NCBI RefSeq assembly: GCF_020880975.1
Contig: NZ_JAJIWP010000001.1
Location: forward strand, 1 to 64,000
Source: Mucilaginibacter sp. UR6-1
GTDB lineage: Bacteria > Bacteroidota > Bacteroidia > Sphingobacteriales > Sphingobacteriaceae
Length of the DNA stretch: 64,000 nucleotides
Reading direction: 5' to 3'
The notes under the pieces were generated by a model. That model worked only from the letters and a program-made list of their open reading frames with translations, made no database searches and was not told the origin of the DNA. Shown one piece after another: positions 18,101 to 26,894 of this stretch. A program made the translations under genes and the position numbers. Each line of letters starts with the position of its first letter. Position 1 is the first letter of the stretch.

Positions 18101-18432
18101 AATGCCAGGCCGGTAAATATCATCAGCGAACTGAATATGTAGAGCGGGCTGAAATAGGTATGGCTTAATAACCAGTAGTTGTTAATTAAAAGATGTACAA
18201 AAATGGTTAGGTATAAGCCCGATCTGAAATAAAATTTATTTTTAATGAATGACAAGCTGATAGCTGCCAAACAGGTTGCGCTGCTGAAGAGCCTGAGGTA
18301 CAGAGAATCGGCAGGGTTTTGATGGCACAGATAGTAAAGAGCAGGGCTGGCTATGCATAAAGCCAATAACAAAAGCCGGTATATACTCCTGTCATTATGT
18401 ATCAATAATACAAGCCTGCTGTTGAGAGACAT
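15184..18432 (-). CDS. Hybrid sensor histidine kinase with response regulator
   Basis: This 1082-residue protein begins with about six transmembrane helices (residues 15-175), then a short coiled coil and about four PAS/PAC domains (roughly 205-700). HisKA follows with FLSTMSHEIRTPMNAVIG and phospho-acceptor His722. The HATPase domain has an N-box (ILNNLISNSIKFT) and G-boxes (DTGIGIAPE, GGTGLGLAI). A C-terminal receiver domain carries Asp1013 in MDLQMPVMDG. No HPt domain or separate regulator is nearby, so it may pass phosphate to an unlinked HPt protein. The N-terminal membrane part suggests sensing in or at the membrane. The signal is unknown. Confidence 0.93.
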   Translation of the reverse strand: MSLNSRLVLLIHNDRSIYRLLLLALCIASPALYYLCHQNPADSLYLRLFSSATCLAAISLSFIKNKFYFRSGLYLTIFVHLLINNYWLLSHTYFSPLYIFSSLMIFTGLAFLCTKQYEFVSITALNFIFIVAAYLNTAQPAISAASLGGLLVAFTITGYIIFIVRMVYRLKFKKAVDNLTKTNHSLVHSEQKLRDSRNQLHSLINSINDIVFEIDENRKTLNIWYNEKKQLHFDPNIFFDNRMADLVDKEKSRPLSNAIDFVINNHEATSVEFRSIFGINKWFSAKISPVYDRQSNYTGRISVAITDITSQKDYEQALQANQELLLEAQSIAKMANWWYDDTTAENYWSLNAYNILEVSTVPEGFSHQEYYLSLVHPDDIAATNYFLQHLGKDGYKTFEHKLITEKGNLKYIKIICGETIKYDDGRLKRISGVIQDITEIRLSEKSAKISRAELIEAQTIAKIGNWKFEFATSTFSWSDEIINIYNINHRERALKSFIRQFFKHIHPDDRQLLHKLLKTPSLAIGRSFEYRITVNGTIKHLSLIVGKVMRRDGTLRKIIGTLQDISERKKAELESERTRNKYRLVLEGVKLAALTVNDAGIVTFCNSHLAGILGYDADEIIGQNWVNNFVPEQFRPTLNGWLEHNNYETHYINPVICSDGTLAIVSWQNTTSFDEHGNLIEITSIGEDITSRQKATEELISAKEDAERSSKFQSDFLSTMSHEIRTPMNAVIGITNLLLVEEPKPEQMEYLHTLKFSGDNLLAIINDILDYNKIEAGKFNLIKQPVNLKQLTQNIWQSFLPRASQQGIELKLITDSLLPDQVMADPVRLSQILNNLISNSIKFTQQGSVTIKVDKSNNETENTANIHFSITDTGIGIAPESLPDIFDPFVQDMHHQNTFGGTGLGLAITKRLVNLHKGSIDVISALNTGTKFTIEIPFEVVPDNSLATQSTPAQALSHDLSDVHILVVDDNKMNLLIASKFLRKWRANVDEATNGEIAVKMTGEKTYSMIIMDLQMPVMDGFEATRLIKLNHPDVPVIALTADAMPDTYNKAFDAGMDDYLTKPFLPETLFEKVAKHRKPRV

Positions 18433-18557
18433 CTGTCAGTTAATAGTCGAAAATTATTAAACTTATAATATAAACCAAAGGTTTGCGTAATGTGTTAATA
18501 AAACATAAAAATTACATTACAAAACCTTTGTAGCCGATAATAATACACAGATTTATT

Positions 18558-18565
18558 TACATTTG
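18558..18565 (+). promoter_or_regulatory. gltA -7 promoter element
   Basis: TACATTTG matches TAnnTTTG and lies 20 bases upstream of the citrate synthase ATG. A TTTG at 18527-18530 is too far away for a normal -33 box. Confidence 0.45.
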
Positions 18566-18585
18566 CTGCACTTACATTTTTTTCT

Positions 18586-19854
18586 ATGTCAGAAATTGCA
18601 CAACTAATTATAGGCGATAAAACGCACGAACTACCGGTAATAACGGGCTCTGAAGGAGAGAAGGCAATCGATATCTCGAAGCTTCGCGATCTAAGCGGAT
18701 ATGTAACACTTGATATTGGGTATAAAAACACTGGCGCCACAAAAAGCGCCATTACTTTTTTAGATGGGGAAAAAGGTATACTTAAATATCGCGGATACTC
18801 AATTGAAGAACTTGCCGAAAAATCAACCTTTATAGAGGTTGCTTACTTATTGATATATGGCGAATTGCCAACCGCCGAACAATTAAAGGATTTTCAGTAC
18901 CTGCTGAGCCGCCATACGCTGGTGCACGAGGATATGAAGAAATTTTTTGACGGCTTCCCGCAGCGTTCACACCCGATGGGGCAACTGTCATCACTGGTAT
19001 GTGCCATGTCGGCCTTTTATCCTGAATCATTAAAATCAAACCAAACTACCGAGGAGGTTAACCTGAGCATTGTTAAAATGCTGGCAAAAATGTCAACCCT
19101 GGTATCATGGATATACAAAAAATCATTAGGCCACCCGTATATCTACCCTCAAAATAAATATGATTACGTTACCAACTACCTGCACATGACCTTTGGCCAG
19201 CGTACCGAGCAGGTGGAGATTGACCCGGTAATTGTAAGCGCCATGAACAAGCTGCTTATTTTGCATGCCGATCACGAGCAAAACTGCTCAACATCAACGG
19301 TGCGTATCGTAGGCTCGTCTGATTCAAATATATATGCTTCCATATCAGCCGGTATATCTGCGCTTTGGGGCCCGCTGCATGGTGGTGCCAACCAGGCCGT
19401 TATTGAGATGCTGGAAAAAATACAGCAGGATGGTGGCGATACCGATAAATGGATAGCCAAGGCAAAGGATAAAAATGATCCTTTCCGTTTGATGGGTTTT
19501 GGTCACCGTGTGTACAAAAACTTTGACCCTCGCGCCAGGATCATCAAAAAAGCATGTGATGATCTGTTAGAGAAACTGGGTATTAATGATGAGGTGCTTG
19601 AAATAGCCAAAAAGCTGGAAGAAGTAGCCTTAAAAGATCCATACTTTGTTGAGCGCAAGCTTTACCCTAATGTGGATTTTTATTCAGGTATTATTTACCG
19701 CGCATTAGGCTTCCCTACGGATATGTTTACCGTGTTATTCGCCCTTGGCCGTTTGCCGGGATGGATAGCCCAGTGGAAGGAAATGAAAGAGAACAAAGAG
19801 CCTATAGGCCGCCCGCGCCAGATATATGTTGGCGAAACCGACAGAAGCCTGTAA
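18586..19854 (+). CDS. gltA: Citrate synthase
   Basis: Citrate synthase condenses oxaloacetate and acetyl-CoA as the first step of the TCA cycle. The 422-residue protein is the type II form with an N-terminal beta-rich part (AQLIIGDKTHELPVITG). Catalytic landmarks are ADHEQNCSTSTVR, GPLHGGANQAVIEML with the oxaloacetate His, FGHRVYKNFDPR, and NVDFYSGIIYRALGFP with the catalytic Asp. Length and order match full enzymes. It has its own promoter and a strong terminator, so it is likely monocistronic. Confidence 0.95.
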   Translation: MSEIAQLIIGDKTHELPVITGSEGEKAIDISKLRDLSGYVTLDIGYKNTGATKSAITFLDGEKGILKYRGYSIEELAEKSTFIEVAYLLIYGELPTAEQLKDFQYLLSRHTLVHEDMKKFFDGFPQRSHPMGQLSSLVCAMSAFYPESLKSNQTTEEVNLSIVKMLAKMSTLVSWIYKKSLGHPYIYPQNKYDYVTNYLHMTFGQRTEQVEIDPVIVSAMNKLLILHADHEQNCSTSTVRIVGSSDSNIYASISAGISALWGPLHGGANQAVIEMLEKIQQDGGDTDKWIAKAKDKNDPFRLMGFGHRVYKNFDPRARIIKKACDDLLEKLGINDEVLEIAKKLEEVALKDPYFVERKLYPNVDFYSGIIYRALGFPTDMFTVLFALGRLPGWIAQWKEMKENKEPIGRPRQIYVGETDRSL

Positions 19855-19875
19855 AGCTTCAGTATCAGATAAGAT

Positions 19876-19909
19876 AACAACAAAGCCTGCACATGCAGGC
19901 TTTGTTGTT
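19876..19909. terminator. Bidirectional terminator, gltA / recQ
   Basis: Perfect 15-base arms aacaacaaagcctgc and gcaggctttgttgtt with a 4-base loop lie between the convergent gltA and recQ stops. The right arm reaches the last base of recQ. Confidence 0.85.
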
Positions 19910-21804
19910 TATACATAATACCGTTCCCCATCGCCCTTTATACGCCCCGAATCAAGCAACTCGCGCAGGGCACCGATCTTTTGGTTATCATTACCTTTTT
20001 TTAATGAGGAGATAAGGGTGTGGAGCGTTAATGGCTCAATGCTTACCAACTGCAATATCTCATCAGCAAGCACCTCGCCAATGTTCTCGCTATCGCGTAT
20101 GCGTTTTTCTTCGAGGCAAACATCACAAACACCGCATTTGCGGGCATCATCCTCATCAAAATAACCCAGCAGCATTTGGCTGCGGCATTTTTTGTGGGTA
20201 GCGTAGGCTAACACGGCCTCTACCTTGTTGCGGTAAATTTTTTTTCGCTCTTCAATATAAGCCTTGTTAATATATAACTCAGCGGCTTGCAGGCGGGGTT
20301 TAAGGTAGGTGATCTGCGGCTGGTCGGTTTGTTGCAGGTAGTTGATTATCTTATAATCCTGCAATTGTTTCATACCCTCAATAACCTGCTGTACGCTCAT
20401 GTTGGTACGGCGCGCCATGTCAAACTCCTTAATGCGCACGTAATTATCGAACGAGCCGCCGTATGATCGCAGTAAAGTTTTAATAAAAAGGTCCCAGCCG
20501 TTATTAGCCACCTGGAAGCCGTATAATGCAGCATTGTCAATAATAAACCTATACCTCGATGGCAGGTACACACTCTCGTTAAATGACAGGTATTCATCCT
20601 GCTCCAAAAATTTAAGGGCGTTAAGCGTTTTAAATATATCGAGATTAAAGCGGTTGCAAAAAGCGGTTATGTCAAAATCAAAGCTCAGGCCCGCGCCCGC
20701 GCTATAGGCTATCTGGTACTGATTGGCCAGTTGATGGTAAACCAGCTTTATCTCATCAACAGAAGGAAAGCTGGTTTCAAACTTGCGCTCTTGCTTATAA
20801 CGGTCGTTATTATTGTATAGCAGTACACCATAGGCTTTTTGCCCATCCCGACCGGCGCGACCGGCTTCCTGGTAATAGGCTTCAAGGCTTTCGGGGGCAT
20901 CCTTATGTACCACGAATTTTACGTCTGGCTTATCTATACCCATACCGAACGCGCTGGTAGCCACTATAACACGTATGCGGTTATCCTTCCATTCCTGCTG
21001 ATGCAGCGCGCGCTGATCCATCGGCATACCGGCATGGTAGTTGGCGGCGGATACGCCGTTGTCGGTAAAAAAGCGGGTAAGCTCCACGGTTTCCTTACGG
21101 CTGCGCACATACACAATGCCGCTGCCGCTAACACCATTGGCAATGCTGAGCAGTTTGCGCAGCTTATCCTCGGTATGCTGTACCACGTAGCTTATGTTAG
21201 CGCGTTCAAAACTTTGCTGAAATACTTTGCAGCCGGGTTTAAACAATAATCTTTCCTTAATATCCTCCTTAACATCAGCGGTGGCGGTGGCCGTAAGGGC
21301 CAGCACCGGTACGTCAGGTTTTATTTCCCGCAGGTCGGCAATGTGCAGGTACGGCGGCCGAAAATCATAACCCCATTGCGATATACAGTGCGCCTCGTCA
21401 ATAGCGATCAGGTTAACCTTCATGTACGATACCCGCTCGCGCACCAGCTCAGACAGTAGGCGCTCCGGCGAGAGGTACAAAAATTTTACCGGCCCGTAAA
21501 TACAGTTATCAAGCGCGATGTCAATCTCCCGCTTACCCATGCCTGATACGATGGCCACAGCCTCAATTCCTTTGGCTTTCAGGTTCTCTACCTGGTCCTT
21601 CATCAGCGCTATAAGCGGCGATACCACAATGCAGATGCCTTCCATAGCCATGGCCGGCACCTGGAAGCATACCGACTTGCCACCACCCGTTGGCAGCAGC
21701 GCCAGCGTATCGTTACCGGCCATTACCGAATTGATAATATCCTCCTGAAAAGGCCGGAAGGTATCATGTTTCCAGTATTGTTGTAGTATGCTATGTATTG
21801 TCAT
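19909..21804 (-). CDS. recQ: RecQ-family ATP-dependent DNA helicase
   Basis: A 3'-5' superfamily 2 helicase for recombination and replication repair. The 631-residue protein has Walker A LPTGGGKS (residues 37-44), DEAH followed by CISQWGYDFRP, and motif VI QEAGRAGRDG. The zinc-binding part of RQC is visible as CRSQMLLGYFDEDDARKCGVCDVC with four Cys (shown in two parts: CRSQML and CGVCDVC). A winged-helix part follows. There is no clear HRDC domain at the end, so this is the shorter RecQ form. Promoter TAGCTTTG lies just upstream. Confidence 0.92.
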   Translation of the reverse strand: MTIHSILQQYWKHDTFRPFQEDIINSVMAGNDTLALLPTGGGKSVCFQVPAMAMEGICIVVSPLIALMKDQVENLKAKGIEAVAIVSGMGKREIDIALDNCIYGPVKFLYLSPERLLSELVRERVSYMKVNLIAIDEAHCISQWGYDFRPPYLHIADLREIKPDVPVLALTATATADVKEDIKERLLFKPGCKVFQQSFERANISYVVQHTEDKLRKLLSIANGVSGSGIVYVRSRKETVELTRFFTDNGVSAANYHAGMPMDQRALHQQEWKDNRIRVIVATSAFGMGIDKPDVKFVVHKDAPESLEAYYQEAGRAGRDGQKAYGVLLYNNNDRYKQERKFETSFPSVDEIKLVYHQLANQYQIAYSAGAGLSFDFDITAFCNRFNLDIFKTLNALKFLEQDEYLSFNESVYLPSRYRFIIDNAALYGFQVANNGWDLFIKTLLRSYGGSFDNYVRIKEFDMARRTNMSVQQVIEGMKQLQDYKIINYLQQTDQPQITYLKPRLQAAELYINKAYIEERKKIYRNKVEAVLAYATHKKCRSQMLLGYFDEDDARKCGVCDVCLEEKRIRDSENIGEVLADEILQLVSIEPLTLHTLISSLKKGNDNQKIGALRELLDSGRIKGDGERYYV

Positions 21805-21814
21805 GCAAATATGG

Positions 21815-21822
21815 CAAAGCTA
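21815..21822 (-). promoter_or_regulatory. recQ -7 promoter element
   Basis: The minus strand reads TAGCTTTG, matching TAnnTTTG, with ten bases to the recQ ATG. The mRNA leader would be only a few bases long. Confidence 0.45.
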
Positions 21823-21877
21823 AAAACTGTAAAGTGTTTCAATATAATTAAATTCGTGGCTGTAATAATTTGACCTT

Positions 21878-24800
21878 ATGAAAAAAGTTTACCCCTTTGT
21901 TCTGCTTATCCTCTTAAACCTGTGTGCCAGCGCGCAAAAATGGAACGTTGAGAATACATCAGGGCAGCCTAAAAAAGTAAGTATTACTACTGATGAGGGC
22001 ACCTGGATGAATGTTGACGTTAGTCCTGACGGCAAAACTATAGTTTTTGACCTATTGGGCGATATTTATAGTATGCCAATAACCGGCGGCCGCGCAACCA
22101 TACTGGCAGGTGGCAGGGCATGGGAGGTACAGCCGCGCTTTAGCCCGGATGGTAAATTTATATCCTACACCAGCGATAAAGAAGGGGGAGACAACATCTG
22201 GATCATGAACAGTGATGGAAATAACAAGCACTCCATCACCAAAGAAAATTTCAGGTTATTGAATAACGCTTCATGGTCGCCGGATGGTAACTACCTGGTT
22301 GCTCGCAAGCACTTTACGGCAAGCCGCTCATTAGGTGCGGGTGAGATGTGGCTGTATTACCGTACCGGGGGTGATGGCGTTCAATTAACCCGGCGCAAAA
22401 ATGATCAGCAGGATGCGGGCGAACCGGTTATCTCTCCGGATGGTAAATATGTTTACTGGAGTGAGGATGTTACACCCGGCCCGTTTTTTCAATATAACAA
22501 AGATCCCTATCCTGGTATTTATGCGATAAAACGTTTAAACCGCCAAACCGGCGATATTGAAACCGTTACAGGTGATGCCGGTGGTGCCTGCCGCCCGCAG
22601 CTATCGCCTGATGGTAAGCTGATGGCTTTTGTTAAGCGCGTTCGCCTTAAATCGGTAATGTATCTACGTAACCTCGAGACTGGTGAAGAGTGGCCGGTGT
22701 ATGACAGCCTCTCGCACGATCAGCAGGAAACATGGGCCATTTTTGGTGTTTATCCCAACTTTAGCTTTACACCCGATAGCAAGAATATTGTTTTTTATGC
22801 CAAAGGCAAAATATGGAATCTTGATATAACCACGCTTAACGCGGTACAGGTGCCTTTTGAAGTAACATCACAACAGATCGTATCCGAATCATTGCACTTT
22901 ACGCAAAAGGTATTTCAGGATGAATTTACCGTGAAGATGATACGCCAGCTAACCACCTCTCCTGATGGTAAACTGGTGGCTTTTAACGCCGCGGGCCATA
23001 TCTATATAAAAGAGTTGCCTAACGGCAAGCCGCAACGCATAACCAATACCGCCGATATGGAGTATGAGCCAAGCTTTAGCCCCGATGGCCGCACGCTGGT
23101 GTATGTAAGCTGGACAGATGAGCTGAAGGGCGGCATCAATAAAATTGACCTGGTTACCAAGCAGGTTACCCGCCTAACGGTTGATAAGGGTTTTTATTAC
23201 TCACCAAAGTTTAATAACAAGGGCGATGTGATCGTATTCCGTAAGGGAGAGGGCAATCAGGATCTGGGATACGCTTTTGGTACCAACCCGGGTATTTATG
23301 TAATGGCCGCGGCAGGCGGTACGCCAAGGCTGGTGCTTGATAACGGTATCCGCCCGCAGTTTTCACCTGATGATCAAAAAATATATTATCAGAGCAGTGA
23401 GGATGGTAAAAAGGCATTTAAGGTGATGGATATGTTTGGCGGCAACAGGCATACATTGTATACCTCAACTTACGCTACGCAATTCAGCCCCAGCCCCGAT
23501 GGTAAGTGGATGGCTTTTACCGAACTGTATAACTGCTATATAACACCCATGACGCAAACGGGTAACCCGCAGGAACTATCAGCAGGTAACAGGGCATTGC
23601 CATTAAATAAGTTAACACGCGATGCAGGTACGTACTTGCATTGGAGCAAGGACAGCCAAAAGCTGATGTGGACGCTGGGCCCTAAATACTATGCCCGCGA
23701 TCTGAAAGCGGCTTTTCCTTATAATGATGCCAACCCGGATAAAGCTCCGGCAATTGATACCAATGCTACTGCCGATATTGGCCTGAAGCTGAAAGGTGAT
23801 GCGCCGACCGGAAAGATCGCCTTTACCAATGCCCGTATCATCACCATGAAGGGCGAAGAGGTGATAGCGCAGGGTAACCTCATTGTGGTAAATAACAAAA
23901 TTACAGCCGTGGGCAAATCGGCAGATGTGCAGGTGCCTGCCGATGCCAAAGTTTACGATATGACGGGTAAAACCATCATTCCGGGCCTGGTTGATGTACA
24001 TGCCCACCTGCATACCAGCCCGGATGGGGTAACGCCGCAGCAGGATTGGAGCTATTATGCCAACCTGTCATTCGGCGTAACTACCTCGCATGATCCGTCA
24101 AGCAATACCGAAATGGTGTTTAGCCAGAATGAAATGCTGCGCGCCGGCCTGATGGTAGGGCCCAGGGTGTACTCAACAGGTACCATACTTTACGGTGCCG
24201 ATGGGGATTTTAAGGCTGTTATAAATAGTTTGGATGATGCGCGTTCAAGCCTGCGCCGGTTAAAGGCGGTAGGCGCGTTCTCGGTTAAGAGCTACAACCA
24301 GCCACGCCGCGAGCAAAGGCAGCAAATTATTGAAGCCGCCCGCGAGTTGCAGATGGAAGTGGTACCCGAGGGTGGATCGACGTTTTTTACCAACATGACG
24401 CAGGTGATAGACGGGCATACCGGTATTGAACATAACATCCCGGTTTACCCGGTTTATAAGGATGTGCGCAGCCTGTGGAATGCTACCAGGGTGGGCTATA
24501 CGCCAACGCTTATTGTAAGCTACGGTACACAGTTCGGCGAGAATTATTGGTACGATAGGTCGGAAGTTTGGAAGAACGACCGCCTGATTTCGTTCACGCC
24601 GCCATCATTGGTTGACGCGCGCTCACGCAGGCGTACCACTGCTGAGTATGGCGATTACGGGCATATTGATGTAGCCAAAGCAACTAAATACATTGCTGAT
24701 GGCGGCACCAGGGTTAACCTGGGCGCGCACGGGCAAATGCAGGGCATTGGCGCCCATTGGGAGCTGTGGATGCTGGCACAGGGCGGCATGTCGCCGTTGC

Positions 24801-25117
24801 AGGCTTTAAGGTGCGCTACCATCAACGGCGCATCGTACCTGGGTATGGATAAAGAGATCGGATCCCTGGAGGCTGGCAAACTGGCCGACCTGGTAGTACT
24901 GGATGAAAATCCGCTGGAAGATATCAGCAACAGCGAAAGTATAAAATATGTAATGCTGAACGGAAGGCTATATGATGCCGACTCGATGAACGAGATAGGT
25001 AACCGCGAAAAGCCCCGCCTGCGTTTTTGGTGGCAAATGGGTCGCGGCGGCGATATGCTCAACCTGCCGGTAAACAATACCGAGACTTATTTATTTGGTA
25101 CGCAGGATTGTGATTAA
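21878..25117 (+). CDS. TolB-propeller amidohydrolase, exported
   Basis: This 1079-residue protein has a signal peptide (ending LCASAQ) and many TolB/PD40-type beta-propeller repeats over about residues 40-610, seen as repeated SPDGK motifs (DVSPDGKTIVF, PRFSPDGKFISY, QLSPDGKLMAF). The C-terminal part is an amidohydrolase: TIIPGLVDVHAHLH with the metal-binding HxH near residues 708-710, and GSLEAGKLADLVVLDENPL at the end. These periplasmic enzymes probably cleave peptide-like or cyclic amide bonds, with the propeller gating access. The substrate is unknown. A hairpin follows the stop. Confidence 0.9.
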   Translation: MKKVYPFVLLILLNLCASAQKWNVENTSGQPKKVSITTDEGTWMNVDVSPDGKTIVFDLLGDIYSMPITGGRATILAGGRAWEVQPRFSPDGKFISYTSDKEGGDNIWIMNSDGNNKHSITKENFRLLNNASWSPDGNYLVARKHFTASRSLGAGEMWLYYRTGGDGVQLTRRKNDQQDAGEPVISPDGKYVYWSEDVTPGPFFQYNKDPYPGIYAIKRLNRQTGDIETVTGDAGGACRPQLSPDGKLMAFVKRVRLKSVMYLRNLETGEEWPVYDSLSHDQQETWAIFGVYPNFSFTPDSKNIVFYAKGKIWNLDITTLNAVQVPFEVTSQQIVSESLHFTQKVFQDEFTVKMIRQLTTSPDGKLVAFNAAGHIYIKELPNGKPQRITNTADMEYEPSFSPDGRTLVYVSWTDELKGGINKIDLVTKQVTRLTVDKGFYYSPKFNNKGDVIVFRKGEGNQDLGYAFGTNPGIYVMAAAGGTPRLVLDNGIRPQFSPDDQKIYYQSSEDGKKAFKVMDMFGGNRHTLYTSTYATQFSPSPDGKWMAFTELYNCYITPMTQTGNPQELSAGNRALPLNKLTRDAGTYLHWSKDSQKLMWTLGPKYYARDLKAAFPYNDANPDKAPAIDTNATADIGLKLKGDAPTGKIAFTNARIITMKGEEVIAQGNLIVVNNKITAVGKSADVQVPADAKVYDMTGKTIIPGLVDVHAHLHTSPDGVTPQQDWSYYANLSFGVTTSHDPSSNTEMVFSQNEMLRAGLMVGPRVYSTGTILYGADGDFKAVINSLDDARSSLRRLKAVGAFSVKSYNQPRREQRQQIIEAARELQMEVVPEGGSTFFTNMTQVIDGHTGIEHNIPVYPVYKDVRSLWNATRVGYTPTLIVSYGTQFGENYWYDRSEVWKNDRLISFTPPSLVDARSRRRTTAEYGDYGHIDVAKATKYIADGGTRVNLGAHGQMQGIGAHWELWMLAQGGMSPLQALRCATINGASYLGMDKEIGSLEAGKLADLVVLDENPLEDISNSESIKYVMLNGRLYDADSMNEIGNREKPRLRFWWQMGRGGDMLNLPVNNTETYLFGTQDCD

Positions 25118-25127
25118 TGTAACATTA

Positions 25128-25170
25128 TAGTGTAAAGAGGCCATCCATTACCCGAGGGCCTTTTACACTA
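25128..25170 (+). terminator. Hairpin after the amidohydrolase gene
   Basis: Arms tagtgtaaagaggcc (25128-25142) and gggccttttacacta (25156-25170) pair with one bulge. There is no strong T-run, so termination efficiency is uncertain. Confidence 0.5.
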
Positions 25171-25228
25171 TTGAATAATTGGGTATGTTTATATCATCAT
25201 CTTTTACTGTAAACCTATATTACATTTA

Positions 25229-26581
25229 ATGAAAAAGGCTCTTTTAACGTTTACTTTTTTATTATTTTCAGTTATTACCTACGCGCAATTTACCATTGCA
25301 GGCAAGGTGCTTAATGCTGCCGATAAAAAACCGGTTGAAAGCGCTACCGTATTTGTTAATAATACCAGCTATGGTACAAAAACGGATAAGGAGGGGAATT
25401 TTATTATTCGGGATGTGCAGGCAGGGCAGTATGACCTTATCATTTCAGTAGTTGGTTTTAAAACACAAAAAGCTTCAGTAACAGTAAAGGCCAATGTAAC
25501 CGTACCGCCAATAACTATTACCGAGCGTGAGTTTGAACTGAATGAAGTTAAGATCACCAGGTCAAAAGGTGTTGATAACAAATACCTGGAAATATTTAAG
25601 CGCGAGATACTGGGATCATCCAGATTTGGCAGGCAATGCCGTATTATTAATCCAAAAGTTATTGAGTTAAGTTATGATAAGGCAGTGCGTAATCTCACCG
25701 GCTATACGTCTGATTTCATGGTGATCGATAACAAATTACTGGGCTACCGGGTAAAGTACCTGGTTGAAGATTTTGAGCGCAATGAAACCAAGGCTACGGT
25801 TAACTATGTAGGCTATGTGCTGTTTGAGGAAATGAAAGGTACCGAGAAGGAACGTAGTGAGTGGTATGTTAACAGGCTTGAGGCTTATAATGGTTCGCCG
25901 CAGCATTTTTTCAGGGCGCTATTAGGGAACAATATAAATCGTGCCGGTGAGCCGGGTTTCCTGGTACTGACCATGACCAGAACCATTAATCCCCGTCGTC
26001 TGCCTGATAGTTTAATTATGGCCAACATCAGGTACTATAGTGAAAGAAGAAGCGGCAGTGCAAGAGATTCAATGAGTTACTGGCTCAGGATGCAAAGGAT
26101 ACCACGCCGCATACAGGTAATGGATACCACCCGTTTAAAGGCTCAGGATGTGGTACAGTTAACTGATCAGAGTGGATTATATGCCCTTAAAATAGATAAT
26201 ACTAATTATTTAAAGATCTGGAAATATGTTAAAGTACCGGGTATGAGCGACATGTACGAGTATAAATGCGATACCTGCGATTATACCAACTCTTTGTATG
26301 TAACTTATACAAAAAAGGTACCCGCCCTGGTAGTTTCAAAAAACAGGGTCGGTGCCTTTTCTACTGAAAAAACGTTTACACCTACAGCAGAAATGGGACA
26401 AATGGCCAGCGTGATAACGCCTACTGAAACCGTTTTTTTTGACAGGAACGGAATGGTTGTAAACCCTATGAGTTTACGCATGGAGGGATATTGGGAAAAG
26501 CAACGAGTAGGCGATTTGCTGCCTGTTGATTATTTGCCGAATACAGGAGTTGTAAGTAATGCCCCCTCGGTTAGTAACTGA
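25229..26581 (+). CDS. Exported protein with carboxypeptidase-like regulatory domain
   Basis: The 450-residue protein starts with a signal peptide ending near VITYAQ. Residues about 20-105 form a carboxypeptidase-D-like regulatory (transthyretin-like) domain: FTIAGKVLNAADKKPVESA and YGTKTDKEGNFIIRDVQAG. The rest, about 340 residues, is not recognised; it includes a segment with two Cys (YKCDTCDYTN) near residue 352. Similar architectures in Bacteroidota are outer-membrane or surface proteins of unknown role. No operon partner is evident. Confidence 0.75.
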   Translation: MKKALLTFTFLLFSVITYAQFTIAGKVLNAADKKPVESATVFVNNTSYGTKTDKEGNFIIRDVQAGQYDLIISVVGFKTQKASVTVKANVTVPPITITEREFELNEVKITRSKGVDNKYLEIFKREILGSSRFGRQCRIINPKVIELSYDKAVRNLTGYTSDFMVIDNKLLGYRVKYLVEDFERNETKATVNYVGYVLFEEMKGTEKERSEWYVNRLEAYNGSPQHFFRALLGNNINRAGEPGFLVLTMTRTINPRRLPDSLIMANIRYYSERRSGSARDSMSYWLRMQRIPRRIQVMDTTRLKAQDVVQLTDQSGLYALKIDNTNYLKIWKYVKVPGMSDMYEYKCDTCDYTNSLYVTYTKKVPALVVSKNRVGAFSTEKTFTPTAEMGQMASVITPTETVFFDRNGMVVNPMSLRMEGYWEKQRVGDLLPVDYLPNTGVVSNAPSVSN

Positions 26582-26746
26582 CCATCGGTTGAGTTACTCC
26601 AAAGACGGACTCAACAATTAAAAAATTACGCCCGTAATAAAAATGTTACAAATGCTATGTGTGCATAATAAAATGCGCGCCTGTTAGCTGTAATATCCCT
26701 GTTTTATTATCTAAATACAGTAAGTGTACCTTATACACCATTGGTT

Positions 26747-26776
26747 TTCACCGATACATTTTGGCCATTCACCGAT
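26747..26776. promoter_or_regulatory. Direct repeat, candidate operator upstream of GIN gene
   Basis: The word ttcaccgat occurs at 26747-26755 and again at 26768-26776. The 21-base period is two helical turns, the layout used by LytTR-type regulators. Each copy is preceded by ttgg. The site lies about 120-150 bases upstream of the first GIN gene. The rest of the 313-base gap (26582-26894) shows only a weak hairpin at 26588-26615. Confidence 0.4.
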
Positions 26777-26894
26777 GTTTAACCCGTTTACGCCTATTTG
26801 AGGCTGATCGGCTGTAACGTTCGGGTGGGTAGGAGTGTCTTATTGATGTATTTAAAAACATAAATAATTAATTCACTATCAAAATATTATAGTC

